Assembly (NCBI GenBank): GCA_000711775.1
Contig: ARYC01000258.1
Coordinates: 62,001-126,000, forward strand
From: Oxytricha trifallax
Taxonomy: Eukaryota > Ciliophora > Spirotrichea > Sporadotrichida > Oxytrichidae
Length of the DNA stretch: 64,000 nucleotides
Direction: 5' to 3'
Part shown: one piece after another, positions 1-12,185 of the stretch
Numbering within the stretch: the stretch's first letter is position 1
Layout: every line of letters starts with the position of its first letter
Made by a program: the position numbers and the translations under genes
The notes under the pieces: generated by a model
The model's input: the letters and a program-made list of their open reading frames with translations, nothing else
Database searches by the model: none
What the model was told of the DNA's origin: nothing

Positions 1-476
1 ATCTACAGGGTGTAAATCGATCTCCTTCTTGACATCTCGATTATAGTTTATGAAATATAAATTGAAAAACTTTTTCATATTATTTTTAATGAAAGTAAAA
101 TTTTTATATACAATGATACAAAAATATTTTTTAAAAATTTTTTGTCCCTTAAATCAACTTCATTCGACATAATTCGAAGAAATAGTATGAGTAATTTTTT
201 AAGTTTTTTTTTCTTCATTTTTTAAAAATGATAATGGATAAAATTGTTATAAAAAAATGAAGAAAAAAAAAACTTAAAAAAATTACTCATACTATTTCTT
301 CGAATTATGTCGAATGAAGTTGATTTAAGGGACAAAAAATTTTTAAAAAATATTTTTGTATCATTGTATATAAAAATTTTACTTTCATTAAAAATAATAT
401 GAAAAAGTTTTTCAATTTATATTTCATAAACTATAATCGAGATGTCAAGAAGGAGATCGATTTACACCCTGTAGAT
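1..476. repeat. Perfect-looking foldback (palindromic) element
   Basis: Left arm about 1-228 and right arm about 250-476 are reverse complements almost base for base around a short AT loop; the outermost bases are ATCTACAGGGTGTAAATCG. No coding capacity. It resembles the other gene-less foldbacks of this window, but the left flank lies outside, so a target duplication cannot be tested. Confidence 0.9.
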
Positions 477-496
477 ACAAAATTTGATATGAAATG

Positions 497-578
497 GGAT
501 ATTTTAATGGGGGTGGGGAGGGGTATGGGGGGGTAAGGGGGAAACTGGGGGAGGCTGGGGGATCTCGGTTGTAACAGG
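497..578. repeat. G-rich foldback terminus
   Basis: Runs of 4-7 G separated by short spacers end in GGGGGATCTCGGTTGTAACA. This resembles the G-rich right end of the 35173-36725 foldback (GGGGGGTCTCGGTCAGAAC). It may be the right end of a foldback whose left arm lies before base 1, with the 1-476 palindrome inserted in it. That nesting is inference. Confidence 0.45.
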
Positions 579-625
579 TATAATTTATTGAATTTAAATT
601 TATCTAATTATAGTCGAGTTATATC

Positions 626-2085
626 GCTCCAAATCTAATAATAATATGATCGCATTAAGGTCTCTGGGACCCCCGATCTAAAATATATGTTTATATAAGA
701 GACAAGCCCTATTCAATTAGTTAGTGTCAATTCATGTGGAATCGACTTCAGGACTTCTACGTCTGTGTGCTTGATTTTTACTCTGTATGTCTTCTTTTGA
801 GTTGGTCTCTTCTAGTCTTTCTTGACTTACTTCCCTTTTCTATGTTTTTATCCATTTTGTATGTATTTAATGAACCAAGGTTAGCTTTCAAAAATTCCTT
901 TTATCTCATTGTCGAGTTCAATTCTTCTTTGATTAATTTTAATTTTTACTCTCTTCCAGTCTGAAAAACGTGACAATAATTTGTCTATATCTAATTGTGT
1001 AATAGTTGTTCTCTCATGTTCGGGTCCTTGATAATTATCATGGATAAGAATTAATTTTGTCAAGCTGGCTATTCTTTCATCTTACATCGAATCTTTCTTA
1101 TAGTCATTTGATATTATTCTAAAGCAGATCTTGTGAGGAAATTGTCTAATGATCTTAGGTACCTGCTTAGGAATGAAGTTTCTGGCCAGAATCTGATCAG
1201 ATTTTATAGTGGTACCGATTACGTATTATCTGTCATAGGGTCTAGAATTGAAAAAGATGTCTGCTCACTGTTTAGTAGTGAAAAATATCTTGAGGTTTGT
1301 GGATCTTCTGTTGCTTGGTTTTTTTCCCTTCTTCTCCATCTCCTGTAGGATTTAAGTTTAAGTCATTACCAGACATTTTTTTAGTGTTTTTTCTTAAATA
1401 TTATCTATTTGTTTCTTGTACTAGGTGATTAATTTTAGTTATTACATAGAAGATTAGGGTTTTGTTGCCTTGTACCTGGGTGATTTCTTATGGTAACTAC
1501 GGACTTTGTACTTTGCTTGAGTTGTAGAATCTAATTTGGTAAGGTTTTTTTTCTTTTTCTTATCCTTTAGTTTTGATTCTTGAATGTTTTGAGGTGCTTT
1601 TATTCCATTGTGTGAATTATTATGAGGAATAAACTCTAGGTCAGCTGTTGGATCTTAAATTCCAAATGATTGATAGTCGTCATCATCACTCCAGTCGCCT
1701 GTTTCTGAATCAGTTTTAGATGCGCTACCTACACTAGATTTTCCATTGATTGTATTGTAATTGGGGTAAAAGTCTTTTGTTTTATTGTATAATTTTAGGG
1801 CATCCCCTTCTTCCCATACGTAGTTATAAACAAAGGTGACTTCACTATCTTCGTCTACCGTTTGGAGCTTAGAACTTAATGGTTCTTGCTCGTCCTGTTA
1901 TGAAGTTAGATTAGCTTAAATAACACTGTCACTAAGTAAAAATATCTCTCTATTGTCTAATAGATATTATTTGTAAGCAATCTCAAAACTTCCGTCAGGG
2001 TCCTGGAAATAACCCTAATCACTATTTTAAATTATGTCGTACTTGTGAGTTAATTCCTTATTTAATAATTTATTAGGCTCCAAAT
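626..2085 (-). mobile_element. Retroelement copy RE1 (5'-truncated), with target duplication
   Basis: Minus-strand element of the RE family (see 31566-33139). Its 3' end, on the left, has a G/C hairpin (about 655-682, GGGGGTCCCAGAGACC in minus orientation) followed by a short (TTA)n tail at 635-645. GCTCCAAAT at 626-634 recurs at 2077-2085 and is a candidate 9-bp target duplication, giving a 1.44-kb body, slightly shorter than RE3. A 3' simple-repeat tail plus 5' shortening fits target-primed reverse transcription. Confidence 0.6.
713..2074 (-). pseudogene. RE1 long reading frame, acidic then basic domain, one TGA
   Basis: With TAA/TAG as Gln, a single minus-strand frame runs from the element's 5' edge to TGA at 713-715, broken only by TGA at 1265-1267. 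The order is: a Glu/Ser-rich N-terminal part, an acidic block (TGDWSDDDDYQSFG), a Lys-rich linker, a helical domain (IASLTKLILIHDNYQ region), and a basic tail (RKGKQVKKDQKRPTQKK). RE2 and RE3 have the same order. No ATG precedes the acidic block, as expected of a 5'-truncated copy. A second possible start (MSGNDLNLNP, 1376) lies in another frame and resembles MSEHRDAQMND of RE3. The acidic-then-basic layout recalls Gag-like or viral phosphoprotein-like proteins; no family was recognised. Confidence 0.55.
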
Positions 2086-3157
2086 ATAGAAAATTAGTAC
2101 CTCCAATTATGAAGTCTAGCTAATTTTAAATTGCTTGTTGAGCAAGCTTAAGATTGTCCAAATTGATCAATTTTAACTGTCACTATTTTAATTTATTAAA
2201 AAAATTACTTTTAATTTAATTTAATTTCTAATTTCAAATGTATTATAACAATATTTAAAATTAAGTATTTTATTAAAATTGTGAGTTCAATCAATATATA
2301 AGAAGAAGGATTTTTAATAATTAATTTTGATATATAAAATTACAGCTTTGACTTAAAGAAATAAATTCACTTAAAAAGTATTCAGTATGGTATTTACAAT
2401 AAAATTTAGAGAATTTTATACAAAGATTATAACTTCTTTCATTTTTTCAAAGCAATTTATATACCCAAAAATAAGTTTGACAACAAAAAGATATATAAGA
2501 AATTGACTCTTAAATTTAGACGAGCTTAAATTAGTTATAAAATGAGCAAAAGTATTTTTAGTAATACATAATAATCTTTTAAAAATAAAATATTAGAGAA
2601 TGATTTTTTATATCATTAAATATTGATTTTATTAGAATTTTTTAATAAAAAACTTTTTAACAATATATTGTCAATCAAGGTAAAATAAACCATTAAATTA
2701 TATAAAATTACTAAAGTTTAAACAAGCGTAAATTGAAGTTATACATTAATCACATTATAATTTTTTAATTTTTATTTTATTTTAAATTATTCATCTCAAT
2801 TATCACAGATATATATGAACTTATGAATTTTTTATATTAAAATAAAAATATGAAATTTAATAATCATAATAATTATTTTAACTTCTAATAAAGATATCAA
2901 CTTCTTTATCCAAATAAAGTACAAATTTTTTGCAAATAAAGTACAAATTTTTTGCAAATAAACATTTTAATTAACATTTTCTATAAAATTATGCATAAAA
3001 TCAAATTAAATATTAAAAATAGATGTTATAAGTGAATTTTTCAATAATAAATTATAAATTAACGTATTTTGTTCAGAAATATTTCAATAAATAAAAGTTC
3101 AAATCATTTAGTTAATAAATAAAAATTAATTTTCAGATTAAATTTATAAATATTATT
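2086..3157. other. AT-rich spacer, no gene seen
   Basis: Very AT-rich, with homopolymer and short direct repeats (for example a 20-base unit around GTACAAATTTTTTGCAAATAAA repeated once near 2920-2960). No long frame in either code. Confidence 0.6.
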
Positions 3158-4041
3158 AAGGGGGAAGTTTCTTGCCCCAAACATTAAAATTGATATTATA
3201 CCTTAATCCTATATAACAAACATTTTTATAATAATTTCAAGATCTTATTTTATCCATTGACTCATTTTATATTTTAAAATATGTAGCACTAATTATTTTA
3301 AATAATAATATGTGTTAATTTCATAAAAATATTTCAAATTTTTATTATAAAAAAAATACTAATTATGGGGGGGGCGATATCTGAACCTAATGTGATTTAT
3401 AATAGTTTAAATATGTTTGCATACATGCTTCTAGTCAATTTAGGGTCGGAGAACATGAATAAGCATTTTATGATAGCGAGGGATCACTCTAAAAGGTAGA
3501 AAAAATTACAATGAGAATCTGTTTTATAATAAAAATACACATAATTTTATATTTTTTCAAATGTTTTTTATTCATTTTTTTAAAAACTATAGGACATACA
3601 TGAGTCGTTGTAGATGAGATATATAAAGTTAATTAATTCACATCACTACTAATATTCTCGCATAAATGCAATGAGAAAGTATATATCTCATAGCAAGATC
3701 TCTCATCTACAACGACTCATGTATGTCCTATAGTTTTTAAAAAAATGAATAAAAAACATTTGAAAAAATATAAAATTATGTGTATTTTTATTATAAAACA
3801 GATTCTCATTGTAATTTTTTCTACCTTTTAGAGTGATCCCTCGCTATCATAAAATGCTTATTCATGTTCTCCGACCCTAAATTGACTAGAACATAGTATG
3901 CAAACATATTTAAACTATTATAAATCACATTAGGTTCAGATATCGCCCCCCCCCATAATTAGTATTTTTTTTATAATAAAGATTTTAAGAAATCTATAAA
4001 TATTATTTATTTTTATGTATGGGGCAGGACACTTCCCCCTT
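3158..4041. repeat. Inverted-repeat pair enclosing a second foldback
   Basis: AAGGGGGAAGTTTCTTGCCCCA at about 3160 and its near reverse complement TGGGGCAGGACACTTCCCCCTT at about 4020 form a terminal inverted repeat of about 22 bp. A foldback sits between them, so this looks like one element inserted into another. No coding frame. Confidence 0.45.
3340..3980. repeat. Foldback element, GGGGGG-CGATATCTGAACC family
   Basis: Arms of about 270 bp (3340-3610 and 3705-3980) are near-perfect reverse complements. Next to the ends are a G8 run and CGATATCTGAACC; further in is AGGGTCGGAGAACATGA. The foldback at 62450-62986 shares both motifs, so the two are one family. Confidence 0.85.
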
Positions 4042-4299
4042 TCGTAAATTATAATTATTGATCGTACATGGTAATAATCTCAACCATCATAAAATCGAGC
4101 CCTTCTCACAAACTCTAAACCAAGATATCTTTCTTGCCCCATATTATATTTCATTTCTTTGTATTATATATCATCTAATTATAAATGGGACTTGCACGTG
4201 TCTTATTTCATTCCTCCATTATATTTATAAATAATGCAGTTTTAATTGATAGATTAATTGTGTGAAGGACAAGAAATGGATAAAAATTAAATTACACTG

Positions 4300-4600
4300 T
4301 CTTCCACAACATGCTGAAAAGACTGCTGGATTGAAAGGGCCAAAGACATGGCCCCCAAGAATAACTCAATACTACTCTTATTGCGCAGACAACTACTAAT
4401 GCTAAAGCCACTAACTCACACCCTAAGGTTGAGACTGAGAAGTGGATGATGGATCCGTACTCAAGAGATGCTTCGCTCAATTTATCATGGGAACAATCGT
4501 TAAATTATGCAGAAAAATCATAAACAACAAAAACAAAATCAATAACACCCATCGTTAAACTGTTAGCGCAGCATTCACCTTAAAATAAGAAGGCACCCTA
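4300..4600 (+). CDS. Short coding-like fragment, unknown
   Basis: This block has clearly higher GC than its surroundings. From about 4355 the plus strand reads openly in the ciliate code (…HPKVETEKWMMDPYSRDA…). Just upstream another frame reads EKTAGLKGPKTWPPRI, so a shift would be needed to join them. Base composition suggests a gene segment (an MDS, or old element coding DNA) in AT-rich germline DNA. I recognise no family. Confidence 0.35.
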
Positions 4601-5953
4601 ATATATGAATAACTTACTTATAAATTTTTCATATATATATATATATAGAAATAAATTATAATAAACAAGAATTATATTGATAAAATTAAGCTCTTGATAC
4701 CTATCCTGATACTTATCTCATCAAAATATTTAACAAATATTTTGAAAATTTTAATAATTTAAGCATTTAATATATTAAATAAATAAAATTGAAAAAACAA
4801 AAATTTAATTTAAATAATTTAGGGGATCTATGGGGTGGATATTGTCAAACTTGGATCTATATTATCAAGGTTATATGATATTTTAAATATCCTTATTTGT
4901 TCATAAAAAATTATAGGATTAAGCAATCATTTATACATTTTAAAATTCTCCTTTACATAGAATAAGAAATCTTTTTCATAAAATCAATGAATTTTATTCC
5001 TCTCAAATGATAAATGTGTAAATAAATTAAAAATAATTTTTATTTCAAATTATTACTATATATAAACTAAGGTCTATACTGTATATGATTAAACATCTTG
5101 CTATAGAAGGATTAAAAAATAATTGAATTTAATAGAATAATAGTTGAATTTAAAATGAGATACAATAAATAATATATTGTATAATATTTAATTAAAAATT
5201 TCTATAACGAAGAAAGAACAAAATTTATATCAAAAGAATATTAGCATAAAATTGTAATTTTTTGATTTATTTTAAATGCTTCATAAAATATTATATTCTT
5301 TGTATTTATTTTTTTATAAATAAAAATAATAGAATAATCAAATGAGATTTATTTAACAATTTAATTGGTTTAATATATTTAGAAAGCATATATAAAGTGT
5401 ATAGTTTTAATTTTTTATCCTATTTTTTAAAAAAAGTTGCTCATACTAATTATTAATATTTATAATGAACTTATAATCTTTAAACTATAAAAAAATAACA
5501 ATCTCTTTTTATAAAAATATATGCTTTATTTATCAACTCAAAGTATGAAAGAGAATGGTATTCTATTCAACGAGTTTGCTTTTTTTTAGAATATATTGAA
5601 AAAATTAGTGAAATTCTAATGATCAAAATAAATGTACAATATTTAATAATTAAACCAACATAATAATTTTATTGCATTCATTTAAATTCAGACTTATAAT
5701 TATTTTCTTAAAAATTATTTTCTTTTTTTATATTTCTATAATATCTTATTATTAGGGAAATATTTATTCTTGATATAATTACTTTTTTACACTTGTTTAT
5801 ATACAAATAATAAAGAAGTACTTGGAAAAATATATATATTTTGATATAAATCTAAATTAATTTTAGTTCAATTGTGAATATAATGGTTAATTTATATATT
5901 AAATATAAATAATTTGACAATAATTTTATATTTCAAATTAATTTGGATTGATA
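4601..5953. other. AT-rich spacer, no gene seen
   Basis: Low-complexity AT-rich DNA with a short (TA)n run near 4632. No supported gene, RNA or element. Confidence 0.6.
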
Positions 5954-6761
5954 AGGTAGAATTTTTGAATTGATTTAATAATTATAACACAAATACAGAT
6001 TTATAAGTAATTAAGAATAAGGTTTTTTGCTTAAACTTGCTTGTAATCGTGACTAGCTTCATCATTTTGATCTTATTATTATTTTCTTGTATTTATTAAA
6101 TTCCTACAAGATATTGCAAGTTGGTTTCTCGATATTTTCGCTTCAATTATTTCAGGTTTTTTCAAACTTTCAGTGTTCCTTTGACCACTTCTTAGTTTAA
6201 AAGCACTATATCAGGATTCTTAATTGTTAGGCCAACTCCATTTTAATTGCCCGAATACATTTAAATTCGAGAAATTATTAAAGTTAAATATGTCTGATTA
6301 GAACTTTTTAAGTTTTAATGCTTATTGTTTTATGTTTAATTTGTCGTTTTAATTTATAGAGAATTTTTATTAGTGATGATTTAATTAATTTTTAATTTAA
6401 TAATTTTAATTAAAGCCCAGACATATTTAACTTTAATAATTTCTCGAATTTAAATGTATTCGGGCAATTAAAATGGAGTTGGCCTAACAATTAAGAATCC
6501 TGATATAGTGCTTTTAAACTAAGAAGTGGTCAAAGGAACACTGAAAGTTTGAAAAAAACCTGAAATAATTGAAGCGAAAATATCGAGAAACCAACTTGCA
6601 ATATCTTGTAGGAATTCAATAAATACAAGAAAATAATAATAAGATCAAAATGATGAAGCTAGTCACGGTTACAAGCAAGTTTAAGCAAAAAACCTTATTC
6701 TTAATTACTTATAAATCTGTATTTGTGTTATAATTATTAAATCAATTCAAAAATTCTACCT
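5954..6761. repeat. 808-bp foldback with TA duplication (family P808)
   Basis: Arms of about 350 bp begin AGGTAGAATTTTTGAATTG and end with its complement. TA occurs directly outside both ends (5952-5953, 6762-6763). The loop contains CTTTTTAAGTTTTAATG. The element at 47663-48470 has the same length, the same loop motif and the same internal CCACTTCT[T/C]AGTTTAA motif, so they are one family although their outer ends have diverged. Confidence 0.85.
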
Positions 6762-6763
6762 TA

Positions 6764-8066
6764 TTATTGAAAATCAGTATCGCTCTTCTTCCATATCCAA
6801 AGAAGAAACACTTTCTCTCGACAATTCCTTTAAATAATATATATATTAAATATAAATCAATAAAATTTATATTAAATTACATTTAATAATAATATATAAT
6901 AATAATTATTCTAAAGATAAAAATATATGAATCTCTAACTTTTATATACAATAATTGAAATGAATCTTGGTCAATAGTTAATTTATAAAAATTAAAAATT
7001 TCAAATATTTTATCATAATAATAAGTTCTCCAATTATTGACATAAGCCAGCAAAGTAATATTACTTTTAAATAAAAAATAATAACAAAAATAAACAAGAT
7101 TTTTAATCTTAAATGCAGAATATAAAATAGAATTATTTAAAAATAATAATGTTTGATAAAATATATCTATTCCAAATTAAAAGAAAGTGTGATATATTCT
7201 AACTAATTTATTATATTATAATTGTCAAAAATTAATTAAAAAAATGATAATATGCAAAAACATTTTTTCCTATATAAATATAACCAATTAAAATAAATAA
7301 TTCCTCTTCATTGATGTTTATTAAGTCATCATAAACTAAGCTGGAATTTATTTTTTTAATCATATAAGATAAATTATATTTTAAATAGTAGTTTATGATA
7401 TTTTATATGTAATTAAGGTGCCTTACTTCGGATGATTTTTTTGAGCTTTAAAAATTTATAAAGCTGTGCTTACCACTTTGAGTCTAAAAATAAGGAAGTT
7501 TCACACATGTATCACTGATTTAATAAATTTACTATTAATTAATAAATTAATGATTTGTTATATACTAATATTTTTGCCTATTTACAGGCAATTTTATCCC
7601 TCAAGTTTAACTTGTTAGTTATTAAATAATTAGAAAGATAATTTTATAAATTATAGCTGTACATATTTTTACAAACATAAATTAAATTTTAGGCAATACT
7701 GAATGAGAATTTCTCTTAAAGTATAGGAGATCTTTATATGACTTAGTCTGCATCTTATTTTTTGTGTCTCTGAGAAATCTATGGTGACACCATTTAGGGT
7801 GGCTAAGCTGAATATTTTATTTAACCCTGAGTATTCCTAATTGATAAATGATTTAAAAATTAATAAATTAGTGAAAATAGTATCCTAAGAAATTTGATTC
7901 ATTAAAATTAAGATAGCGCAGAATTAGTATGAAAATAATAAATTTTAAACTTAAATTACAAATTTTTAAGTAAATTATATGTTTTAAATTTAGTTTTAAG
8001 CAATATAAAATTTATAATAAGTAATAAAATAGAGTACTAAAAATTATATGCATTTTATTTAGATAT
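6764..8066. other. AT-rich spacer, no gene seen
   Basis: AT-rich, no frame of note. A 60-bp less AT-rich stretch follows the foldback (about 6775-6835) but is too short to interpret. Confidence 0.55.
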
Positions 8067-8069
8067 AAT

Positions 8070-8160
8070 CAAAACCCCAAAACCCCTTAGTGAGGTTTAT
8101 AAGTGCTTTGATTTGTAGGGTATAGTTGGGGTCTTATTGGGGTTAGTAGAGAAAAAGCAG
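8070..8160. repeat. TBE-A left terminal inverted repeat
   Basis: C4A4C4 telomere-like sequence, then an inverted repeat matching 12106-12185. A further copy sits at the right end of TBE-B (13600-13679). Confidence 0.9.
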
Positions 8161-8208
8161 GTTCGATGTGAATTTAATGTATATTTAATGAGTATTAGTG
8201 TCATTAAT

Positions 8209-9657
8209 TCAAATAAATTTTATCTGCTTATCTTTGTGGTATCTCTTGAATTTAGCTCTCTTTAATGTTTCAAGTATATCTTCTAATGATGATCTTGGAT
8301 ATGCTGGAGCTCTTACTTTGATCATCTCAACCATTTTCTTAATCTAAGTGCATACATCTTCCTGCTTTATATGTTTAACAGCCATGCTTATTGATTACTT
8401 TTCTTGCTTTGTTCCGAAGTAAGACATACTTTCCATATCGCACTCTAAAATAATTGCTGCTACCGCCCAGACATCCCACTAAACAGAGCCATTAGTCCAC
8501 TTCTCTCTTATTGGGAAGTACCCAGGTGTGCCTAGTACTTTAGCTAAAGTCACTATTTCTTACCTTATTGCTCTATTGAAATCAATGACTACTATTTCTA
8601 AAGGACAGAGATTTAGCATTACATTTTCTGGCTTCAAATCTCTATGAACATACCCTAGATCATGCAGCTCTTTCACACCCTTGGTCATTTCCGTGAGTAT
8701 CTCATTCAAGTCATCTGGGTATCTATTATGGTAGAGATAATCTCTTAGAGTCATTTCAAATTTCTTGAGTCGTAGTGCAATAAAACCATGTCCAAGAATA
8801 ACTCCATCGAGTTTAAGCAAGTTCTTGCATTACCTTTTATGAGCCTCTCTTAGTATTATGTATTCATTGGCAAACTCATTTTGATACTGCTCGTTCCTAA
8901 TAAGATATTTGAAAGGATATACTTTATAAGCATACTCATCAACTACTATGAGTTTTGCCTTGTTAGGCACATCAATATGTAAATAGTTGTCAATGCAAAA
9001 ACTGAGATCTACTGCATTTAATGCAGGTATATACATAGCTCTCTCTTACAAGCATGCTATATATAATTCATTAGCTGGTTGGTTCATTGACTTAAAACGT
9101 TTCTGCTTCTTAAGTCTCTCTTCCTGCTCTCTTTAAGACTCTATAGTATTGGACTTTCTCTTGGCTGGTTTACGTTTTTATGTTTCTTTATCTTGCATTA
9201 AAAACTCACTTAAATGATGTTTTTGCATGTGTCTTTTAACTTTAGCTGAGTGAGTGTAAGACTTCATGCAAGTCGTGCACTAATACCTGCCATCGACCTT
9301 TTCGTGCTTAAAATATATCTTAGCTCTCCCAGAGAGCATCTCTTTGATGTGCCTCTTCAAGCTCGAATCAGTTGAGAAGAAATTTTAGCATTCATCACAT
9401 TAGAATTCTTTAATCTTTTCTAGTGGGAGATGTTCTTTTAACTCCTCAACATCTTCGATTAGCGTTTAAATACTTATCTCTGCTCTCTGCTTCCTGATAT
9501 TTATTTATAGAATAAACACTTCTGATTCAAACTCAAGATCTTTAAGCTCTGGCTCCTTTTCAATGTAGATGATCTCTGGCTTCTTAGTTTAGCCAAAGTT
9601 AAGCTAAGATTATCCACTGCCAAGAGAGACTGCTTTGCGATTTAAGTTAGCCGCCAT
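8209..9657 (-). CDS. TBE 57-kDa protein: two C2H2 zinc fingers plus protein kinase
   Basis: An unbroken frame of 482 residues in the ciliate code, with ATG at 9657 and TGA at 8209-8211; the size fits the known TBE 57-kDa protein. C2H2 finger 1 is about residues 87-103 (CDECQNFFSTDSSLKRH) and finger 2 about 127-147 (CTTCMKSYTHSAKVKRHMQKH). A kinase fold follows: candidate Lys245 in AYKVY, Glu265 in NEYIIL, catalytic HRDLKPEN at 338-345, DFN at 359-361 in place of DFG, then GTPGYF at 376. The glycine-rich loop is not recognisable. The protein presumably binds DNA through the fingers and may phosphorylate transposition partners; the substrate is unknown. It is divergently transcribed from the 22-kDa gene. 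It is the best preserved ORF of the window. Confidence 0.93.
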
Positions 9658-10223
9658 GTTTAAATTCAAATTTAAATTTCTATTATAAAGCTTTAATAAC
9701 CTCTCTTGTTATAGTAACTTTGTATAGGAGTTGGTACTGCAACAACAATGGTTGCTTCTTAGGCGTTAGACATCATATTTATACTAAGTTTATAACTATA
9801 AATTTTCTAAATTCATGCTTAATATTTTTAATTTTGGTACCAACTTAGAAAAAATTCAGGTTGGTACTGGTACCAATTAGGTTTTGAACCATATTGGAAC
9901 TTTTCCATTAAAACCTCATTAGTTTAAAACTAGGTACTAATTAAGTTTTGGTACTATTAAATTGGTACCAATTGAAATTAAACGAATTTAGTACCAGTAC
10001 TAATTAAATTTAAACAAATTTAGTACTAATTTAATGGAACTAAATTGATAAAAATGGAGCTCCATCTCTGCAGTTTGTTACAGCTTCTGCAAACTTTCTC
10101 CACGTATCTTTGCAGGGTTGACCTCCTATAAGATGCCCATATTTAATAGTAAGATTTTAAACAATAGGATCCAGAAGTCTATAAGTTATAATTTGAAATT
10201 CATTAATAGGAAGAGGAACAAAG
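9658..10223. promoter_or_regulatory. TBE-A divergent promoter region with GGTACC-type palindromes
   Basis: Lies between the start codons of the divergent 57-kDa and 22-kDa genes. Contains repeated GGTACC/GTACC motifs within TTGGTACCAATT-like palindromes (about 9835-10025), followed by AATTTAATGGA. TBE-C and TBE-D keep the flanking AT words here but carry different palindromic cores. This is a likely operator or promoter block; function is inferred from position only. Confidence 0.5.
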
Positions 10224-11013
10224 ATGGAATCACTCAATGATCAAATGAAAAGAGTCGAGGCTCAAGAAATGATCTCAAGATTCAGAAGTAAAGAAGATCT
10301 CTATCGATACCTAACTTTACATGGTAAGATAAATATATGACTTTTAACATATTATACAGTTGGTTTATTCCTTCCAACGATGGAAGGTACCAAAATTTCA
10401 TTCTTAAAAGCAATACTATGTGAGGAGAAGAAAGCTTTTAAAAATAAAGAGATTAAACTAATAGAAATTCCGAACTACCCTGAGATTTCAGTCACTAATC
10501 TTTATGAGGATGCCATATAAGATGAGGAAGTGGTAGTTTACCTTCCTACCAACAAACACTCTCTAAAAAACTACCAGAGAGGAACTTCATCTTTGGTGTT
10601 CTTGGTACAATAAAAGAGGAGTATCTCAGAGAAATAATTGAAGAAGCACATAAGAAACGATATTCTATTTCTCCTGAAGACTAGAAGAAGCAAGGCATTC
10701 TAATAAGCTCAGCTTGGCTAGAGGAACGTAAGAAGCATCCTTATCTTTCAAGTAAGCTTTGGCATATAACTTTATAGGAAAATCTGGCACTGGTATATAT
10801 CTAATGAAAGAGCATGCTAAGGTTCATAGAGAGAGAAAGTAACAGACAATTCATGAAGTGAGCAAGAGACTCTATAAAGATGTTTAAAAGCCAGATGAAA
10901 TGAACATAGATGCAGGAGCTGGCACAAAGAGAAGAAATATGGGCCCAAGCAAGCCATAAGAAGAGGAGAAGAAAGAGAAGCCAAACCCATTTATGGGACA
11001 ATTTAATATGTGA
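10224..11013 (+). CDS. TBE 22-kDa protein gene, two likely introns, one frameshift
   Basis: ATG at 10224 (MESLNDQMKRVEAQEM…), TGA at 11011-11013. A GT…AG intron at 10324-10359 contains a TGA and its removal keeps frame. A second likely intron, about 10751-10776 (GTAAGC…TTTATAG), rejoins the reading to KSGTGIYLMKEHAK. Near 10565 the frame slips by one base relative to TBE-C and -D, where the residues are PER[N/K]FFF. The conserved core is EGTKISFLKA…IPNYPEI…YLP. The C-terminus is Lys/Pro-rich. Function in transposition is unknown; the gene is a constant TBE companion. Its stop lies 7 bp from the convergent transposase stop. Confidence 0.82.
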
Positions 11014-11019
11014 ATATAT

Positions 11020-12085
11020 TCATTCGTTTAAATCTAAAACTTATTGATAAACATTCATTCTTCCCTCTCTCGCACAAATTGTTGTCTTATCTACGCTCAC
11101 TCTCTTACAGCTGCTTTGAATCAAGTCTACTGTATCGATGGGCAAGTCATGCATAAGATGATACAGCAGAAGCTTCTTGTAGTGAGTCTTTATTTAACTC
11201 CTGTAGAATTCTATTCCATTAAATTAAGGGCTGTAAGGAACGTTGTATACAGGAGTTATGTTTAACTCTTCATAAGCTTTCTTAGACTCCTTAGTCTTAT
11301 GAACTGATAGGTTATCAACAAACAGGATGATCTCTTGGTTGCAATACTTCTCTCTTAGCTTATGTAGGAACTCTATATACTACTCTCGCTTAATAGAGCG
11401 AGGGTGAATAACATAACTCTCTAAGCCTGACTCTTCACTTATACCAGCTAAAATTGCATGGGTGACTACCTTTACTTTTTAGTCATAAACTTCTATGTTA
11501 TCATACTTCTTGTACCATGACTTATTAATAAAAGTGTTGAACGTAAACACAGCTTCATCTGCATGTATGAACTTGATGTTATTATCAATAGCTCTCTGCA
11601 TTTAATCATATATATAGTTTAAATTATTGCTATAAAATGGCCACTGTAAAATCAATCACTCTCTTAACTCTGTTGACAGTCTTGAAAGTAATACCATTTC
11701 GTCTATAAATATTGGCTATAGTCTAAAGAGAGATACGCATGTCTGGAAACTTGCGATGAAACATGACAGCTCGTTAGTCAAGAGGAAAGTGAGCCCAATA
11801 CTTTAATGTCTTAAAGTCACAGAGATAGTCAATATGGACCTGTGAGAACTTTTATTTTCTTGCAGGATGTTTTCAAGAGCCTGAGTTATAATGTTAAACA
11901 GCTAACAAGGAATGATACCTAACAGTTGAAGCACTCTTGTGTAGGAGTCTTGCTATGGCTGTATAATTCAACACTGGTTTGACTTAGTCTAAATTAATAC
12001 TAGTACCATACCTAAGCTTAAGCAGTAAATCTAAATATTACTCATCATATATAGACCCTATATTTCTCTAATTTCTATTTCTCAT
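11020..12085 (-). pseudogene. TBE 42-kDa DDE transposase (IS630/Tc1 type), lightly decayed
   Basis: ATG about 12085 (MRNRNQRNIGSIYDEQ…), TGA at 11020-11022, about 355 codons, the usual TBE size. The catalytic triad is visible: Asp in HADEAVFTF, Asp in LFVDNLSVHK, Glu in YSPQFNGIEFY (ciliate code). The N-terminal helix-turn-helix part contains HKSASTVRYH. One TGA interrupts the N-terminal half (near 11880), and one base is missing near 11630, just upstream of the first Asp, so this copy is probably inactive unless these are read errors. It catalyses cut-and-paste at C4A4C4 ends and, in Oxytricha, TBE transposases are known to take part in genome rearrangement. Confidence 0.88.
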
Positions 12086-12185
12086 TTGCAAATTGGCCTA
12101 ATTTCTCTTCTAACCCCAATAAGACCCCAACTATACCCTACAAATCAAAGCACTTATAAACCTCACTAAGGGGTTTTGGGGTTTT

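Larger units (their letters stand above)
8070..12185. mobile_element. TBE-A: complete telomere-bearing element, 4.1 kb
   Basis: The left end starts CAAAACCCCAAAACCCC at 8070; the right end is GGGGTTTTGGGGTTTT, ending at 12185. Inverted repeats of about 80 bp follow (TTAGTGAGGTTTATAAGTGC on the left, its complement on the right). Order: 57-kDa zinc-finger/kinase (minus), divergent intergenic region, 22-kDa gene (plus), DDE transposase (minus). This layout, the 4.1-kb length and the C4A4C4 ends are diagnostic of hypotrich TBEs. AAT precedes the left end (8067-8069), matching the ANT target of the family. Confidence 0.95.

Noticed and set aside
734-964. Plus-strand ORF of 76 residues
   Set aside because: It is the antisense shadow of the RE1 minus-strand frame.
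4292-4480. Minus-strand ORF of 62 residues
   Set aside because: Hydrophobic shadow of the plus-strand coding-like fragment; no start context or homology.
10801-11001. Minus-strand ORF antisense to the 22-kDa gene
   Set aside because: Opposite strand of well-supported 22-kDa coding sequence.
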